Assembly: GCF_000062885.1 (NCBI RefSeq)
Contig: NC_009142.1
Span: forward strand, 3,337,584 to 3,401,583
DNA length: 64,000 nucleotides
Reading direction: 5' to 3'
DNA from: Saccharopolyspora erythraea NRRL 2338
Lineage (GTDB): Bacteria; Actinomycetota; Actinomycetes; Mycobacteriales; Pseudonocardiaceae
Shown piece after piece: positions 9,776-18,102 of the stretch; within the stretch, counting starts at the first letter, position 1; each line of letters opens with the position of its first letter. The translations under genes and the position numbers were made by a program. The notes beneath the pieces were generated by a model. The model did not search any database, had not been told where the DNA came from, and saw nothing but the letters and a program-made list of their open reading frames with translations.

Positions 9776-11454
9776 GCCAGTACCGCCGTGCGGTAGTTCT
9801 CGTCGTCGACCAGTTCGCTGTGGTGGCCGTGGCGCACCGACGTCCCGTCGAGCACGAGCACGCGGTCGGTGACGGCCAGCAGGGCCGGGCTGGTGGTGAC
9901 CAGGACGGTCGTGCGGGAGCGGCGGATCTCGCGGATCCCGGCGGCGATGCGCGCCTCGGTCACCGCGTCGACCGCGGTCGTCGGGTCGTGCACCACCAGC
10001 ACGGGCGGATCGGCGGCCAGCGCCCGGGCGAGGGCGACCCGCTGGCGCTGGCCGCCCGACAGCGAGTGGCCGCGCTCGGTCAGCGCGGTGTCGAGGCCGT
10101 CCGGCAGCGCCCGCGCCACCTCGTCGACCCCGGCGGCGCGGATAGCAGGTGCGCTGTCCCGTTCGGACTCGCAGCGCACGTTGTCCAGGACGGTGCCTTC
10201 GAACAGGTCGGCGTCGTGCGCGGCGACGAGCAGCGCGCGGCGGGCCTCGGCGGGATCCAGGCAGGACAGCGCGACACCGTCGAGCTCGACCGAACCGGAG
10301 GCGGGGTCCACGTCCCGGGCCAGGCATTCCAGCAGCGCGGTCGCGGTCGACGGGGACGTGGTGACCACCCCGACCAGCTCGCCGGCGGCGATGTCGAAGT
10401 CGGCACCGGCGAGGGCGGCGTGGCTGACGCCGCGGAACCGGACCCGGCCGCGGACCGGCTCCGGCAGCCGCTCGGCACCCGCCGCGACGGCGTGCGGGGC
10501 GGCGAGCACCGCGGCGACCCGCTCCGCCGAGGCGCGGCCCTGCGCCAGGCGGGCGTTGACCATGGTGAAGATCGACAGGGGGCCGAGCAGGAACTGCGCT
10601 AGTCCCACCGCGGAGACCAGCTCGCCGACGCTGAGGGCGCCGCCGGCGGCCAGCCGTCCGCCGACCAGCGCGACGACGGCGATGAACACGCCGTTCATGG
10701 CCAGGATCGCGCCGTTGTGCCAGGCGCGGGCACCTGCCGAGCGCACGCTGGCGTCCAGCGAGTCGCGGCTGGTGCGGTGGTAGCGGGCGATCGCCGCGGA
10801 CTCCGCGCCGATGCCCTTGAGGATCCGCAGCCCGCCCACCAGGTCGGCGGCGATGCCGGAGGCGTCGGCGGCCCGCTGCTGCTCCAGCCCGCTGCGGCGC
10901 TCCAGCGGTTTGCCGACCAGGTGGATCAGCCACAGCAGCGGCGGCGCGCCGAGCAGGATCAGCAGGCCGAGCGGGACCGACATCCGCAGCAGCACCACGG
11001 CCGTCACGGCCACGCCCGCCAGCGCCGAGACGCCGAACGGCACCGCCGAGGCGATCGCGCCGACGCGGCGCGCGTCCTCGGTGGCGATGTTCACCAGCGC
11101 ACCGGGCAGGTGGCCCTCCTCGGCGCCGCCGCGGGGGTCGAGGACCCGGCGGCTCAGCTCGGTCCGGAGGTCGTGCGCGGACTGCTCGGCGGCCCGCTCG
11201 GACGCGCGGACGGCGAACCGGTAGCAGCTCGACAGGGCCGCGAACGTGGCGGCCAGCGCGCCGAGCCACAGGGCGAGGTCGCCGACCGAGCCGCCGGCGA
11301 CGGCCTGGTCGATCACCACGCCGATGAGCACCGGCACCAGGGCCTCACCCGCCTGGTGGCCGCTCGCCAGCAGCGAGGACCCGACGAGGAACCGGGTCTG
11401 CCCGGACATGGCTTTCTTCAGCACTTCGCGGCCGGATGGCACCCCGGTGCGCAC
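9772..11454 (-). CDS. ABC exporter half-transporter, degenerate Walker A, intact LSGGQ
   Basis: 560 aa with an N-terminal exporter membrane domain and C-terminal ATPase domain. The Walker A position near residue 365 reads VVTTSPSTAT with no lysine, Walker B reads VLVVHDPTTAVD (canonical D-E replaced by H-D), and the H-loop position has no His (VTTSPALL). The signature LSGGQRQR near residue 466 is canonical. So this subunit cannot form a normal ATP site with its own Walker motifs but can complement its partner's. It is first in the operon, about 80 bp downstream of a 19-bp iron box. It is probably part of a siderophore exporter; other small peptides are possible cargo. Confidence 0.9.
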   Translation of the reverse strand: MRTGVPSGREVLKKAMSGQTRFLVGSSLLASGHQAGEALVPVLIGVVIDQAVAGGSVGDLALWLGALAATFAALSSCYRFAVRASERAAEQSAHDLRTELSRRVLDPRGGAEEGHLPGALVNIATEDARRVGAIASAVPFGVSALAGVAVTAVVLLRMSVPLGLLILLGAPPLLWLIHLVGKPLERRSGLEQQRAADASGIAADLVGGLRILKGIGAESAAIARYHRTSRDSLDASVRSAGARAWHNGAILAMNGVFIAVVALVGGRLAAGGALSVGELVSAVGLAQFLLGPLSIFTMVNARLAQGRASAERVAAVLAAPHAVAAGAERLPEPVRGRVRFRGVSHAALAGADFDIAAGELVGVVTTSPSTATALLECLARDVDPASGSVELDGVALSCLDPAEARRALLVAAHDADLFEGTVLDNVRCESERDSAPAIRAAGVDEVARALPDGLDTALTERGHSLSGGQRQRVALARALAADPPVLVVHDPTTAVDAVTEARIAAGIREIRRSRTTVLVTTSPALLAVTDRVLVLDGTSVRHGHHSELVDDENYRTAVLA

Positions 11455-11531
11455 CCCACCACCTCCTGACTCCGCTCATCGCCTGCCCCGCAGGCGGGGG
11501 CACCGAGGTCTCAGTGCACAAGGCCCAAGTG

Positions 11532-11550
11532 TTAGGTAAGCCTACTCTAA
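11532..11550. promoter_or_regulatory. Iron box (IdeR/DmdR-type) upstream of the exporter operon
   Basis: A 19-bp imperfect palindrome, TTAGGTAAGCCTACTCTAA, against the actinobacterial consensus TTAGGTTAGSCTAACCTAA, differing at three positions. It sits about 80 bp upstream of the first exporter gene on the minus strand in a locally AT-rich stretch. This predicts repression by Fe(II)-IdeR/DmdR and induction under iron limitation. Confidence 0.75.
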
Positions 11551-11700
11551 AAGATGTTGTCCACCAGGGCCCGGTTCGGGGCGCACCGCCCGATTCTGAC
11601 GCCCGCCGGACGGCGCCGCGCTTTCGGCCGGGTGGAGGAGCGGACGGGCGAGGCGGTGATCCGCGGCGGCACGCGGCGGCGGGGTGGTTAGTGTGTCGTT

Positions 11701-12366
11701 GTGGGCGACGCGGGCGGTGGAGACGGGATCGTGCGCCGGGCGACCGGGGTCGGCGTGCTCGACCGCGTGGTCGCCATCCTCGACGCGGTCGAGGCGCGGC
11801 CGATGGGGGCCAGCGAACTGGCCCGCCACCTCGGGCTGGCGGTGCCCACCGTGCACCGGCTGGCCGCCGCGATGGTCGTCCACGGCCTGCTGTTCCGCGA
11901 CGCCGAGGGCCGCCACCACGTCGGCTCCAGGTTCGCCTCCACCGCGCTGGCCGCCGCGGCGTCGCCGGTGCTGGAGGAGCTGCGGCGCGAGACCGGCGAG
12001 ACCGCGCAGGTGTGGGTGCCGCGCGGTGACTCGCGGGTGTGCCTGGCCTGCGTCGAGTCGACCTCGGAGCTGCGGGCGTCGCTGCCCGTCGGCACCGCGC
12101 TGCCGCTGTCGGCCAAGGGGTCCGCGGCGCAGGCGCTGACCGAGGAGCCGGGCGAGTCGTCGCGGCGGTGGTTCGAGAGCGTTTCCGTGCGCACGCCGGG
12201 GCTTTGCTCGGTGTCGGCGCCGGTGCACTACGCGACGGAGATCGTCGCGGCCGTGTGCGTCGCCGCGCCCGTCTCCCGCGTCCGCGCGGAAGGTCCCGGC
12301 GCGCAATGGGGCGCGCTCGTGGTCGCGGCGGCCGAACGGCTGGAGGAAGCACTCCTCAGCCGCTGA
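11701..12366 (+). CDS. IclR-family transcriptional regulator
   Basis: 221 aa, GTG start. The N-terminal winged HTH (about residues 15-75) has the pattern GASELARHLGLAVPTVHRLA followed by a G-L-L-F-R-D wing. The C-terminal effector domain is recognisable (L-R-x-E-T-G-E-T-A-Q-V-W-V-P, then S-A-K-G-S-A-A-Q-A-L, the usual site around small-acid ligands) but shorter than the typical 250-aa IclR protein. It precedes the catabolic genes at 12785-16371 in the same direction, separated by about 420 bp that carries an inverted repeat near the start of the next gene, so it probably controls them. Effector unknown. Confidence 0.9.
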   Translation: MGDAGGGDGIVRRATGVGVLDRVVAILDAVEARPMGASELARHLGLAVPTVHRLAAAMVVHGLLFRDAEGRHHVGSRFASTALAAAASPVLEELRRETGETAQVWVPRGDSRVCLACVESTSELRASLPVGTALPLSAKGSAAQALTEEPGESSRRWFESVSVRTPGLCSVSAPVHYATEIVAAVCVAAPVSRVRAEGPGAQWGALVVAAAERLEEALLSR

Positions 12367-12784
12367 CGGGGCGGCCGGCCTCGCGCGCACGGTGTTGAGT
12401 CCGACTGCGCGGAGGTTCCGCGCCCACCGGTGACCACGAGTGGGCGGAGTCGCGCAGTGCCCGAGTGGCCGAAGGTATCGCGCCCGTCCTGAGGCCGGCC
12501 GCCGCTGAGTCCAGGCGTCCGGAAGGCTTGCGCTCGCCGCGTCGCGGGTCCCGGCGCTGATGCACCCGGCTGCGAACCGCCTCGCGCCCGCCGCCCTGGT
12601 CGAACCCCGCCTCGTGCGGGGCGCCCCTTGCGTCCGCGCCGTGCCGCGCCCGCCCGTCCGCACGCGCCAGCCGCGCCCGCCTCGGAAACCGCCCCTTGCC
12701 CTCGGGGCCGTCGCACCGTACCTTCCTTCTCGTAAAACGAGCAAGCATTCTCGTTATTTGATAAACGACGCGAAGGGGCTGTTC
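12367..12784. other. Intergenic region before the CoA-transferase unit
   Basis: 418 bp. The CoA-transferase frame stays open upstream through most of it, but that part has poor codon use and no family match. The last 70 bp turn AT-rich and contain the inverted repeat at 12736-12755 and a ribosome binding site, so I treat this as promoter DNA. Confidence 0.6.
12736..12755. promoter_or_regulatory. Candidate operator AACGAG-N8-CTCGTT
   Basis: Perfect 6-bp arms separated by 8 bp, in a conspicuously AT-rich patch about 30 bp upstream of the GTG start of the CoA transferase. A natural candidate binding site for the IclR-type regulator encoded just upstream. Confidence 0.5.
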
Positions 12785-14068
12785 GTGGTCGACATCGAAG
12801 CCGAATGCGGAACCGGGGTGGGCGCCGGAATGGACGCCGGGCCCGCAGCCGGCCCAGGCGAGCCGGGACTGCTATCCGGCATCCGCGTGCTGGAACTGGG
12901 CAACTTCATCGCGGCACCGTTCGCCACCCGTTTGTTCGCCGACTTCGGCGCGGAGGTGGTCAAGATCGAGAAACCGGGCTCGGGCGACGAGCTGCGCGGC
13001 TGGCGGCGCCCGCGCGGGAGCACCTCGATGATGTTCCGGACCATGGCGCGCAACAAGAAGTCGGTGACCCTGGACCTGCGCACGCCGGAGGGCAGGGCCA
13101 TCGCGCTCGACCTGGTGCGGCGCTGCGACGTCGTCGTGGAGAACTTCCGCCCCGGGACGCTGGAGCGCTGGGGCATGGGCCCCGACGAGCTCACCGCGGC
13201 GAACCCCGACGTCGTGCTGGTCCGCATCTCCGGCTACGGCCAAACCGGTCCGTACCGCGAGCGCGCCGGGTTCGGCGGGGTGGCCGAGGCTTTCGGCGGC
13301 CTGCGCCAGATCACCGGCCACGCCGACCGGCCACCGGTGCGGCCCGCGGCTCCGGTCGGCGACGTGCTGGCCGGGCTGCACGGCGCGGTCGGTGCCCTGG
13401 TGTTGTTGCTGGCCAAGGAGAAAGGCCGTCCGCATCCGGGGCCGAGGGTCGCCGACGTCGCCCTGTACGAGTCGGTGTTCATGGCGGTGGAGTCGCTGGT
13501 GCCCGAGTACGACGCCTACGGCATGGTGCGCGAGCGCACCGCGGGCAACCTCCCCGGCGTGGTGCCCAGCGGTGTCTACCCGACCTCCGACGGCGCGTCC
13601 GTCATGATCGCGGGCAACTCCAGCGGCGCCTTCGCGCGGCTGATGACCGCGGTCGGCCGGGCGGACCTCGCCGCCGACGCGTCCCTGGCCGACGGCGACG
13701 CCCGCTACGCGCGCGAGCAGGAGCTCGACGCCGCCATCACCAAGTGGACGAGCGAGCGCACCGCCGCGGAGGCGGTGTCGGTGCTGGCCGAGGCCGGAGT
13801 ACCGGCGGGGCCGGTCTGCGATGCCCGCGCGATCGCCGAGGACGAGCACTACCGGGCGCGCGGGATGCTGCGCCCGATGCCCGTCGTCGTGGAGGACGAG
13901 CCGCAGGAGGTCAGGTTCCCGGGCGTGGTGCCGCGGCTGCCCGGCGCGCCGGGCCGGGTGCGCTGGGTCGGGCCGGAGCTGGGCGAGCACAACGACGAGG
14001 TGCTGGGGGGTCTGCTCGGCATCGACGCCGAGCGGCTCGGCGACTACCGGGCGCGGGAGGTGGTGTGA
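12785..14068 (+). CDS. Family III (CaiB/BaiF) CoA transferase
   Basis: 427 aa from GTG 12785, preceded by AAGGGG at a 6-bp spacing. This start is preferred to the longer open frame because it gives the family's usual length and places the promoter upstream. Family III signatures are clear: GIRVLELGNFIAAPFATRLFADFGAEVVKIE at the N terminus (shown by G-x-x-V-x-x-L and the A-x-x-G-A-E-V-V-K-I-E run), K-S-V-T-L-D-L near residue 95, and the catalytic Asp in RVADVALYES near residue 225. The enzyme transfers CoA between carboxylic acids. It is followed with 1 bp spacing by an HMG-CoA-lyase-like gene, so the likely scheme is activation of a dicarboxylic or hydroxy acid followed by lyase cleavage. The acid itself is not evident. 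Confidence 0.92.
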   Translation: MVDIEAECGTGVGAGMDAGPAAGPGEPGLLSGIRVLELGNFIAAPFATRLFADFGAEVVKIEKPGSGDELRGWRRPRGSTSMMFRTMARNKKSVTLDLRTPEGRAIALDLVRRCDVVVENFRPGTLERWGMGPDELTAANPDVVLVRISGYGQTGPYRERAGFGGVAEAFGGLRQITGHADRPPVRPAAPVGDVLAGLHGAVGALVLLLAKEKGRPHPGPRVADVALYESVFMAVESLVPEYDAYGMVRERTAGNLPGVVPSGVYPTSDGASVMIAGNSSGAFARLMTAVGRADLAADASLADGDARYAREQELDAAITKWTSERTAAEAVSVLAEAGVPAGPVCDARAIAEDEHYRARGMLRPMPVVVEDEPQEVRFPGVVPRLPGAPGRVRWVGPELGEHNDEVLGGLLGIDAERLGDYRAREVV

Positions 14069-14069
14069 C

Positions 14070-14936
14070 GTGGCGGTCACCATCACCGAGGTCGTGATGC
14101 GCGACGGGCTGCAGGACGAGCCGGTCGTGGTCGAGGTCGGCGACCGGGTCGCGATCGCGGCGGCGCTGGTGGCCGCCGGGCTGCGCGAGATCGAGGCGGG
14201 CTCGTTCGTCAACCCCGCGCGGGTGCCGCAGATGGCGGGCGCGGAGGAGGTGTTCGCCGCGCTGCCGCACCGGGACGCCGTCCGCTACAGCGCGCTCGCG
14301 CTCAACGCGCGAGGGGTCCGCAGGGCCGTCGCCGCCGGAGCGGGGGAGGTCACCCTGGTCGCGTCGGCGGGGCAGGGGCACAGCCGCGCGAACGCGGGTC
14401 GCGGCGTCGAGCAGGCGCTGGAGGAAGCGGCGGAGGTCGTCGCCGCGCACCCGCGGACGCGATTCGCGGCGGGGATCGCCACCGCGTTCGTGTGCCCTTT
14501 CGACGGCGACATCGACCCCCGTCGGCTGCTCGCCGTCGCGCAGCGGTTCGCGGGCACGGGCATCACCCGGATCGGGTTGGCCGACACCCTCGGCACCGCG
14601 AGCCCGCGGCAGGTGGTGCGCTCGCTGGACGTCGTCCGCGAAGCGCTTCCCGAGGTCGAGCTCTCCCTGCACCTGCACAACGCCCACGGCCAGGCACTGG
14701 ACACAGTGGACGCGGCGCTGGCGCTGGGCGTCGCGCGCTTCGACAGCGCGGCAGGCGGTTACGGGGGCTGCCCGTTCGCGCCCGGGGCGCACGGCAACAT
14801 CGCCACCGAAGAACTGGTCGCCCACCTGCACGCGCGCGGTATCCCCACCGGTGTCGACGAGCACGCGCTCGCCGAGGCGGTCGCGCTCGTGCGCGAGGCG
14901 CTGGCGCGCGGGCGAAGCTGCCCCACGCCCTCCTAG
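14070..14936 (+). CDS. HMG-CoA lyase-like protein (DRE-TIM family)
   Basis: 288 aa from GTG 14070, immediately after the CoA-transferase stop. The DRE-TIM signature MRDGLQDEP lies at about residues 9-17, the metal-binding HLHNAHGQ near 207, and the HMG-CoA-lyase loop GGCPFAPGAHGN near 231-242 keeps the catalytic Cys and the following G-x-H-G-N. Family members cleave 3-hydroxy-3-methylglutaryl-CoA or a related acyl-CoA to acetyl-CoA plus a keto acid. Pairing with a family III CoA transferase and a dicarboxylate carrier suggests catabolism of a branched dicarboxylic acid rather than leucine breakdown; that is inference. Confidence 0.92.
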   Translation: MAVTITEVVMRDGLQDEPVVVEVGDRVAIAAALVAAGLREIEAGSFVNPARVPQMAGAEEVFAALPHRDAVRYSALALNARGVRRAVAAGAGEVTLVASAGQGHSRANAGRGVEQALEEAAEVVAAHPRTRFAAGIATAFVCPFDGDIDPRRLLAVAQRFAGTGITRIGLADTLGTASPRQVVRSLDVVREALPEVELSLHLHNAHGQALDTVDAALALGVARFDSAAGGYGGCPFAPGAHGNIATEELVAHLHARGIPTGVDEHALAEAVALVREALARGRSCPTPS

Positions 14937-15078
14937 CCGCGCGAACCGGTCCCGCGAACCGATTCTTCGAACAAGCCCTTCGAACCACTCCTTTCGACCC
15001 CACCGCGAACAATTCCTACGTCAATGGTGACGTCGCCCGGCGCCCGGCCCGGGTTCGCGTGACCGGAACAGGTCGGCC

Positions 15079-16371
15079 ATGGTCCATGCGTTGTCGTTGC
15101 TCGTGCTCGCCGCCGTCTTCGTCGTGGCCACCACGACGCCGGTGAACATGGGGATAGTCGCCTTCCTGGCGGCGTTCCTGGTCGGCGGCCTGTCGGGGGT
15201 CGGGATCGAGGCGGTGCTGGGGTTCTTCCCCGGAGACGTCTTCGTGCTGGTCGTCGGTATCACGCTGCTGTTCGGGGTGGCCCGGGTCAACGGCACGATC
15301 GACCTGGTGGTGTCGGCCTCGCTGCGCCTGGTGCGGGGGCGCCGGTGGGCGGTGGTGTGGCTGATGTTCGCGCTGGCGGCGGTGCTGATGTCGCTCGGTT
15401 CGGTGCTGGCGGTCGGGATGCTCGCCCCGATCGCGATGCCCGTCGCCGAGCGCTACCGCATCAATCCGCTGCTGATGGGCATGATGCTCAGCCACGGCGC
15501 GCTGTCCGCCGCGTTCTCGCCCATCACCGTGTACGGGGCGTTCACCACGGGCATGGTCGCCCGCGCGGGGCTCGACGTGTCGCCGCTCCTGCTGTTCGCC
15601 GTGCCGTTCGCGCTCAACGTCGCGTTCGCGGTGGTGCTGTTCCTCGTGCTCGGGCGCGACCTGCTGAAGCGGGAGGACGACCGCGTCGGCCCGGTCGAGG
15701 AAGCCGAGCCGGCGGGCGGGGGAGGGGCGGCCACGCTCGCGCCTCCGGTGGCCGGTACCGCCGTGCTGCGCGCGGTTCCGGTGACTCCGCGACGGGTGCT
15801 GACGCTGACCGGGATGGCGGCGCTGCTGGTGTCGGGGTTGCTGGGTGCCGACGTGGGGGTCACCGCGTTCGTGGTGGGAAGCGCCCTGCTGCTGGTCTCG
15901 CCGAACCGGCACCAGGACTCGATGAAGGACGTCGCCTGGTCGGCGGTGCTGCTGGTGTGCGGGATGCTCACCTACATGGCGGTGCTGAAGGAGAACGGCA
16001 CGCTGGCGCTGCTCGGCGAGGGCGCGGCGGCGCTCGGTTCGCCCCTGCTCGCCGCGCTGCTGCTGTGCCTGGCGGTGGCGGTGCTCTCGGCGTTCGGCTC
16101 GTCCATCGGCACGCTGGGCATCGCGCTGCCGCTGGCGTTGCCGCTGCTCGAACTCGGCGGCATCGGCGCCGCCGGGTTCGTCGTCGCCCTCGGCTTCTGC
16201 TCGACCGTCGTGGACGTCAGCCCGTTCTCGACCAACGGCATCATCGTCCTGGCGCAGGCGAGGGTGGACGACAAGCAGCGGTTCCAGCGGCGGATGCTGG
16301 CCTACGGCGGGCTGGTCGTGCTGGTGGCGCCGGTGCTGGCCTGGTCGGTCGCCGTCCTGCCGACCTCATGA
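15079..16371 (+). CDS. MatC-type dicarboxylate/malonate carrier
   Basis: 430 aa, strongly hydrophobic, about 11-12 transmembrane segments with a Gly/Ala/Pro-rich cytoplasmic linker near residues 195-235. The N-terminal pattern PVNMGIVAFLAAFLVG and the S-H-G-A-L-S-A-A-F-S-P-I-T-V-Y-G segment fit the MatC_N / dicarboxylate carrier families, and the C-terminal half repeats the pattern (S-T-V-V-D-V-S-P-F-S-T-N-G). It follows the lyase by about 140 bp in the same direction and would import the acid processed by the two upstream enzymes. Substrate specificity cannot be read from the sequence. Confidence 0.85.
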   Translation: MVHALSLLVLAAVFVVATTTPVNMGIVAFLAAFLVGGLSGVGIEAVLGFFPGDVFVLVVGITLLFGVARVNGTIDLVVSASLRLVRGRRWAVVWLMFALAAVLMSLGSVLAVGMLAPIAMPVAERYRINPLLMGMMLSHGALSAAFSPITVYGAFTTGMVARAGLDVSPLLLFAVPFALNVAFAVVLFLVLGRDLLKREDDRVGPVEEAEPAGGGGAATLAPPVAGTAVLRAVPVTPRRVLTLTGMAALLVSGLLGADVGVTAFVVGSALLLVSPNRHQDSMKDVAWSAVLLVCGMLTYMAVLKENGTLALLGEGAAALGSPLLAALLLCLAVAVLSAFGSSIGTLGIALPLALPLLELGGIGAAGFVVALGFCSTVVDVSPFSTNGIIVLAQARVDDKQRFQRRMLAYGGLVVLVAPVLAWSVAVLPTS

Positions 16372-16383
16372 CCGGTCCCGCGC

Positions 16384-16887
16384 TCAGCGCAGGATCTCCA
16401 CCAGCAGCACCCAGGCGTTGAGCATCGCGGCCACGAGTCCGGCGATGAGGCCGACCGGCAGCCAGTAGAGGCCGCCGAGCGTGCCGGTCAGCACGCCGAA
16501 GCCGGACAGCGCGAGCGAAAGCGACAGCAGCGCTGACGGTGCCGCCTGACCGAGGAACCAGGCCACGAGGGACTGTTCCGGAGCGCGCAGCCACGGGCGG
16601 TTGAGCCGGAACAGCCACCCGCCGGTGACGACGCCGGTCGCCAGCTCCGCTCCCAGGGCAGCCGGATGCTGCTCGGGGATCAGCAGGAGCAGCGCGGTGA
16701 CCATGGGAACGCCGAGCAGGACCAGGGTGTGGGCCGCCCGCGCGGTGAGCCGGTTCCCGGCGAGGATGCGCTGGAGGTTGATCGACAGCGACACGAACAA
16801 CAGCCCCGCCAGCGCGGCGCCGGCGCCGGCCGTCGCGACCCCGAAGTCGCTCCATCCCTCGGACTGGTACGCGCTCACCCGCCGCAT
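16384..16887 (-). CDS. Integral membrane protein of unknown function
   Basis: 167 aa from ATG 16887; a longer open frame exists upstream but adds only a Pro/Arg-rich, non-hydrophobic stretch. About five transmembrane helices are visible, beginning with a Gly/Ala-rich helix after the opening MRRVSAYQSEGWSDF. It ends only 13 bp from the convergent carrier gene. No family is recognised. Confidence 0.7.
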   Translation of the reverse strand: MRRVSAYQSEGWSDFGVATAGAGAALAGLLFVSLSINLQRILAGNRLTARAAHTLVLLGVPMVTALLLLIPEQHPAALGAELATGVVTGGWLFRLNRPWLRAPEQSLVAWFLGQAAPSALLSLSLALSGFGVLTGTLGGLYWLPVGLIAGLVAAMLNAWVLLVEILR

Positions 16888-16989
16888 CGTCGCAGCAGGC
16901 GGTTCTGATCGCCGGACGCCGGAGCCGCCGTCCTGCCGACGTCGTGCCGCCCCCGGCTGAGGTCGTCGGGGCACCAGCAGGCACCGGGC

Positions 16990-17319
16990 TCAGCGCTTGA
17001 GCGGATCGTGGCCCCAGTTCATCAGCGAGTAGCGCCACCTTGTGCGGCTGACGTCTCCGGACGGCTGCTGCGCCAGGTGGCGCCGGACGTAACCGGTCAC
17101 CTCGCGCATGTGTTCGTAGTCGCCTTGCTCGAGGTCACCGGAGGGAGTGCACAGGATGTCCACGATCCAGCGGCCCGACCGGTGGCCCTTGGACTCGCCC
17201 GCACCCTCGCCGACCGACTTCGACTCGTCGGTTTCCAGCCAGTCCCCCAGCTCCTTCGCGGTCATGTTCACCGCCTGGCCGAAGTCGTCCTTGGCCCTGC
17301 GCCTTTCCTCGTCGTTCAT
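16990..17319 (-). CDS. DUF3140-like small conserved protein
   Basis: 109 aa from ATG 17319, preceded on its strand by GAGGGGG. The sequence carries the family's typical pieces: F-x-x-A-V-N-M-T-A-K-E-L-G-D-W-L-E-T-D-E-S-K-S-V-G, then S-G-R-W-I-V-D-I-L, Y-V-x-R-H-L-A-Q, and the ending R-W-R-Y-S-L-M-N-W-G-H-D-P. I recall these as DUF3140, a widespread function-unknown family. It lies 23 bp beyond the stop of the DUF5872-like gene on the same strand, so the two are probably co-transcribed. Confidence 0.85.
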   Translation of the reverse strand: MNDEERRRAKDDFGQAVNMTAKELGDWLETDESKSVGEGAGESKGHRSGRWIVDILCTPSGDLEQGDYEHMREVTGYVRRHLAQQPSGDVSRTRWRYSLMNWGHDPLKR

Positions 17320-17342
17320 GCGTTCCCCCTCGGGCGCGCCGG

Positions 17343-17909
17343 CTAGCGGTCGATCTGCTTGTCGAGCTGGCGCAGCACGGTCTTCCGCCCCTTGTGGCTG
17401 CTCTCGTGCTCGCGCGCGCGGCGAGCCTGTTGCGGACTGAGCTTGCGCGCCTGCTTGACGGCCTCGGCCGCGGGCAGGCCGTCCAGCTCGGCGGCCTTGC
17501 GGGCCGCCCGCGCGGCCGGCGGGTTGGCCGAGTGCTGGCGGCCCCGGCGATCGTCGCGCCGCTTGGCCTGCCGGGTTTCGCGCCGCTGCTGCGGAGTCAG
17601 CTCCTCCCACGCCTCACGCGGCAGGTAGCGGTCGGTGCCGTGCTCGCCGCGAGCGCGAGTGCCGCCCGACGCGGTCCGCCAGTCCTGCTCGGTCCAGCGC
17701 CGCAGATCCCGCTGGCTGCGGCTGCGGCGCTGCGGGTGCCGGTAGCCGCCGCCCTGCCGTTCGTACTCCTGTGCCAGCAGCTGGCTCTTGCGCGCCGACC
17801 ACCGCCCCGGCGCACCGCCCTTGTCCGATGCCTTGATCCGCTCCTTCAGCCGCTCCCGCAGCTGCGGGTCGGTGTAGTCGGCGCGGTAGTCGCTCGCCTT
17901 CTTGCCCAT
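17343..17909 (-). CDS. Basic DUF5872-like protein
   Basis: 188 aa from ATG 17909. N-terminal module (residues 1-85): D-Y-T-D-P-x-L-R-E-R-L-K-E-x-I-K, then K-G-G-x-P-G-R-W-S-A-R-K-S-Q-L-L-A-x-E-Y-E-R-Q-G-G-G-Y and W-T-E-Q-D-W-R-T, which I recall as DUF5872. The remainder is very rich in Arg, Lys, Ala and Gln with R-x-x-R-R-E-T-R-Q-A-K-R-R-D-D-R-R patches, suggesting nucleic-acid contact. Function unknown. It is first in a two-gene unit with the DUF3140-like gene. Confidence 0.8.
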   Translation of the reverse strand: MGKKASDYRADYTDPQLRERLKERIKASDKGGAPGRWSARKSQLLAQEYERQGGGYRHPQRRSRSQRDLRRWTEQDWRTASGGTRARGEHGTDRYLPREAWEELTPQQRRETRQAKRRDDRRGRQHSANPPAARAARKAAELDGLPAAEAVKQARKLSPQQARRAREHESSHKGRKTVLRQLDKQIDR

Positions 17910-18102
17910 GACACCGGTTACCCAGGTTCTCGCGGCGCATTGCACGAAAAAAGTCGTGGGCCTGCGGCGGTTTCCGGTGAATCGTTGAGCAGGAACGCAT
18001 CGATCATGCGGGTGCGGAACGGGAAGCGCAGGCTTGGAAGGCGTCAGGCGCCAACCGACGGCGTGGGCCTGCTGTGATGGGGGCCTGCACAGGGAGACGG
18101 CC

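Noticed and set aside
9775-11269. N-terminal extension of the 590-aa exporter subunit, making a 1088-aa protein
   Set aside because: That part is an out-of-frame reading of the upstream exporter gene; the ATGA overlap marks the true start.
12560-12784. Upstream extension of the CoA-transferase frame to ATG 12560
   Set aside because: The added residues are basic and unlike the family, and the stretch contains the AT-rich promoter with an inverted repeat; GTG 12785 has a good ribosome binding site.
17940-17960. CACGA-AAAAAG-TCGTG hairpin upstream of the DUF5872-like gene considered as a terminator
   Set aside because: It lies between divergent genes, where no transcript should end, and the stem is only 5 bp.
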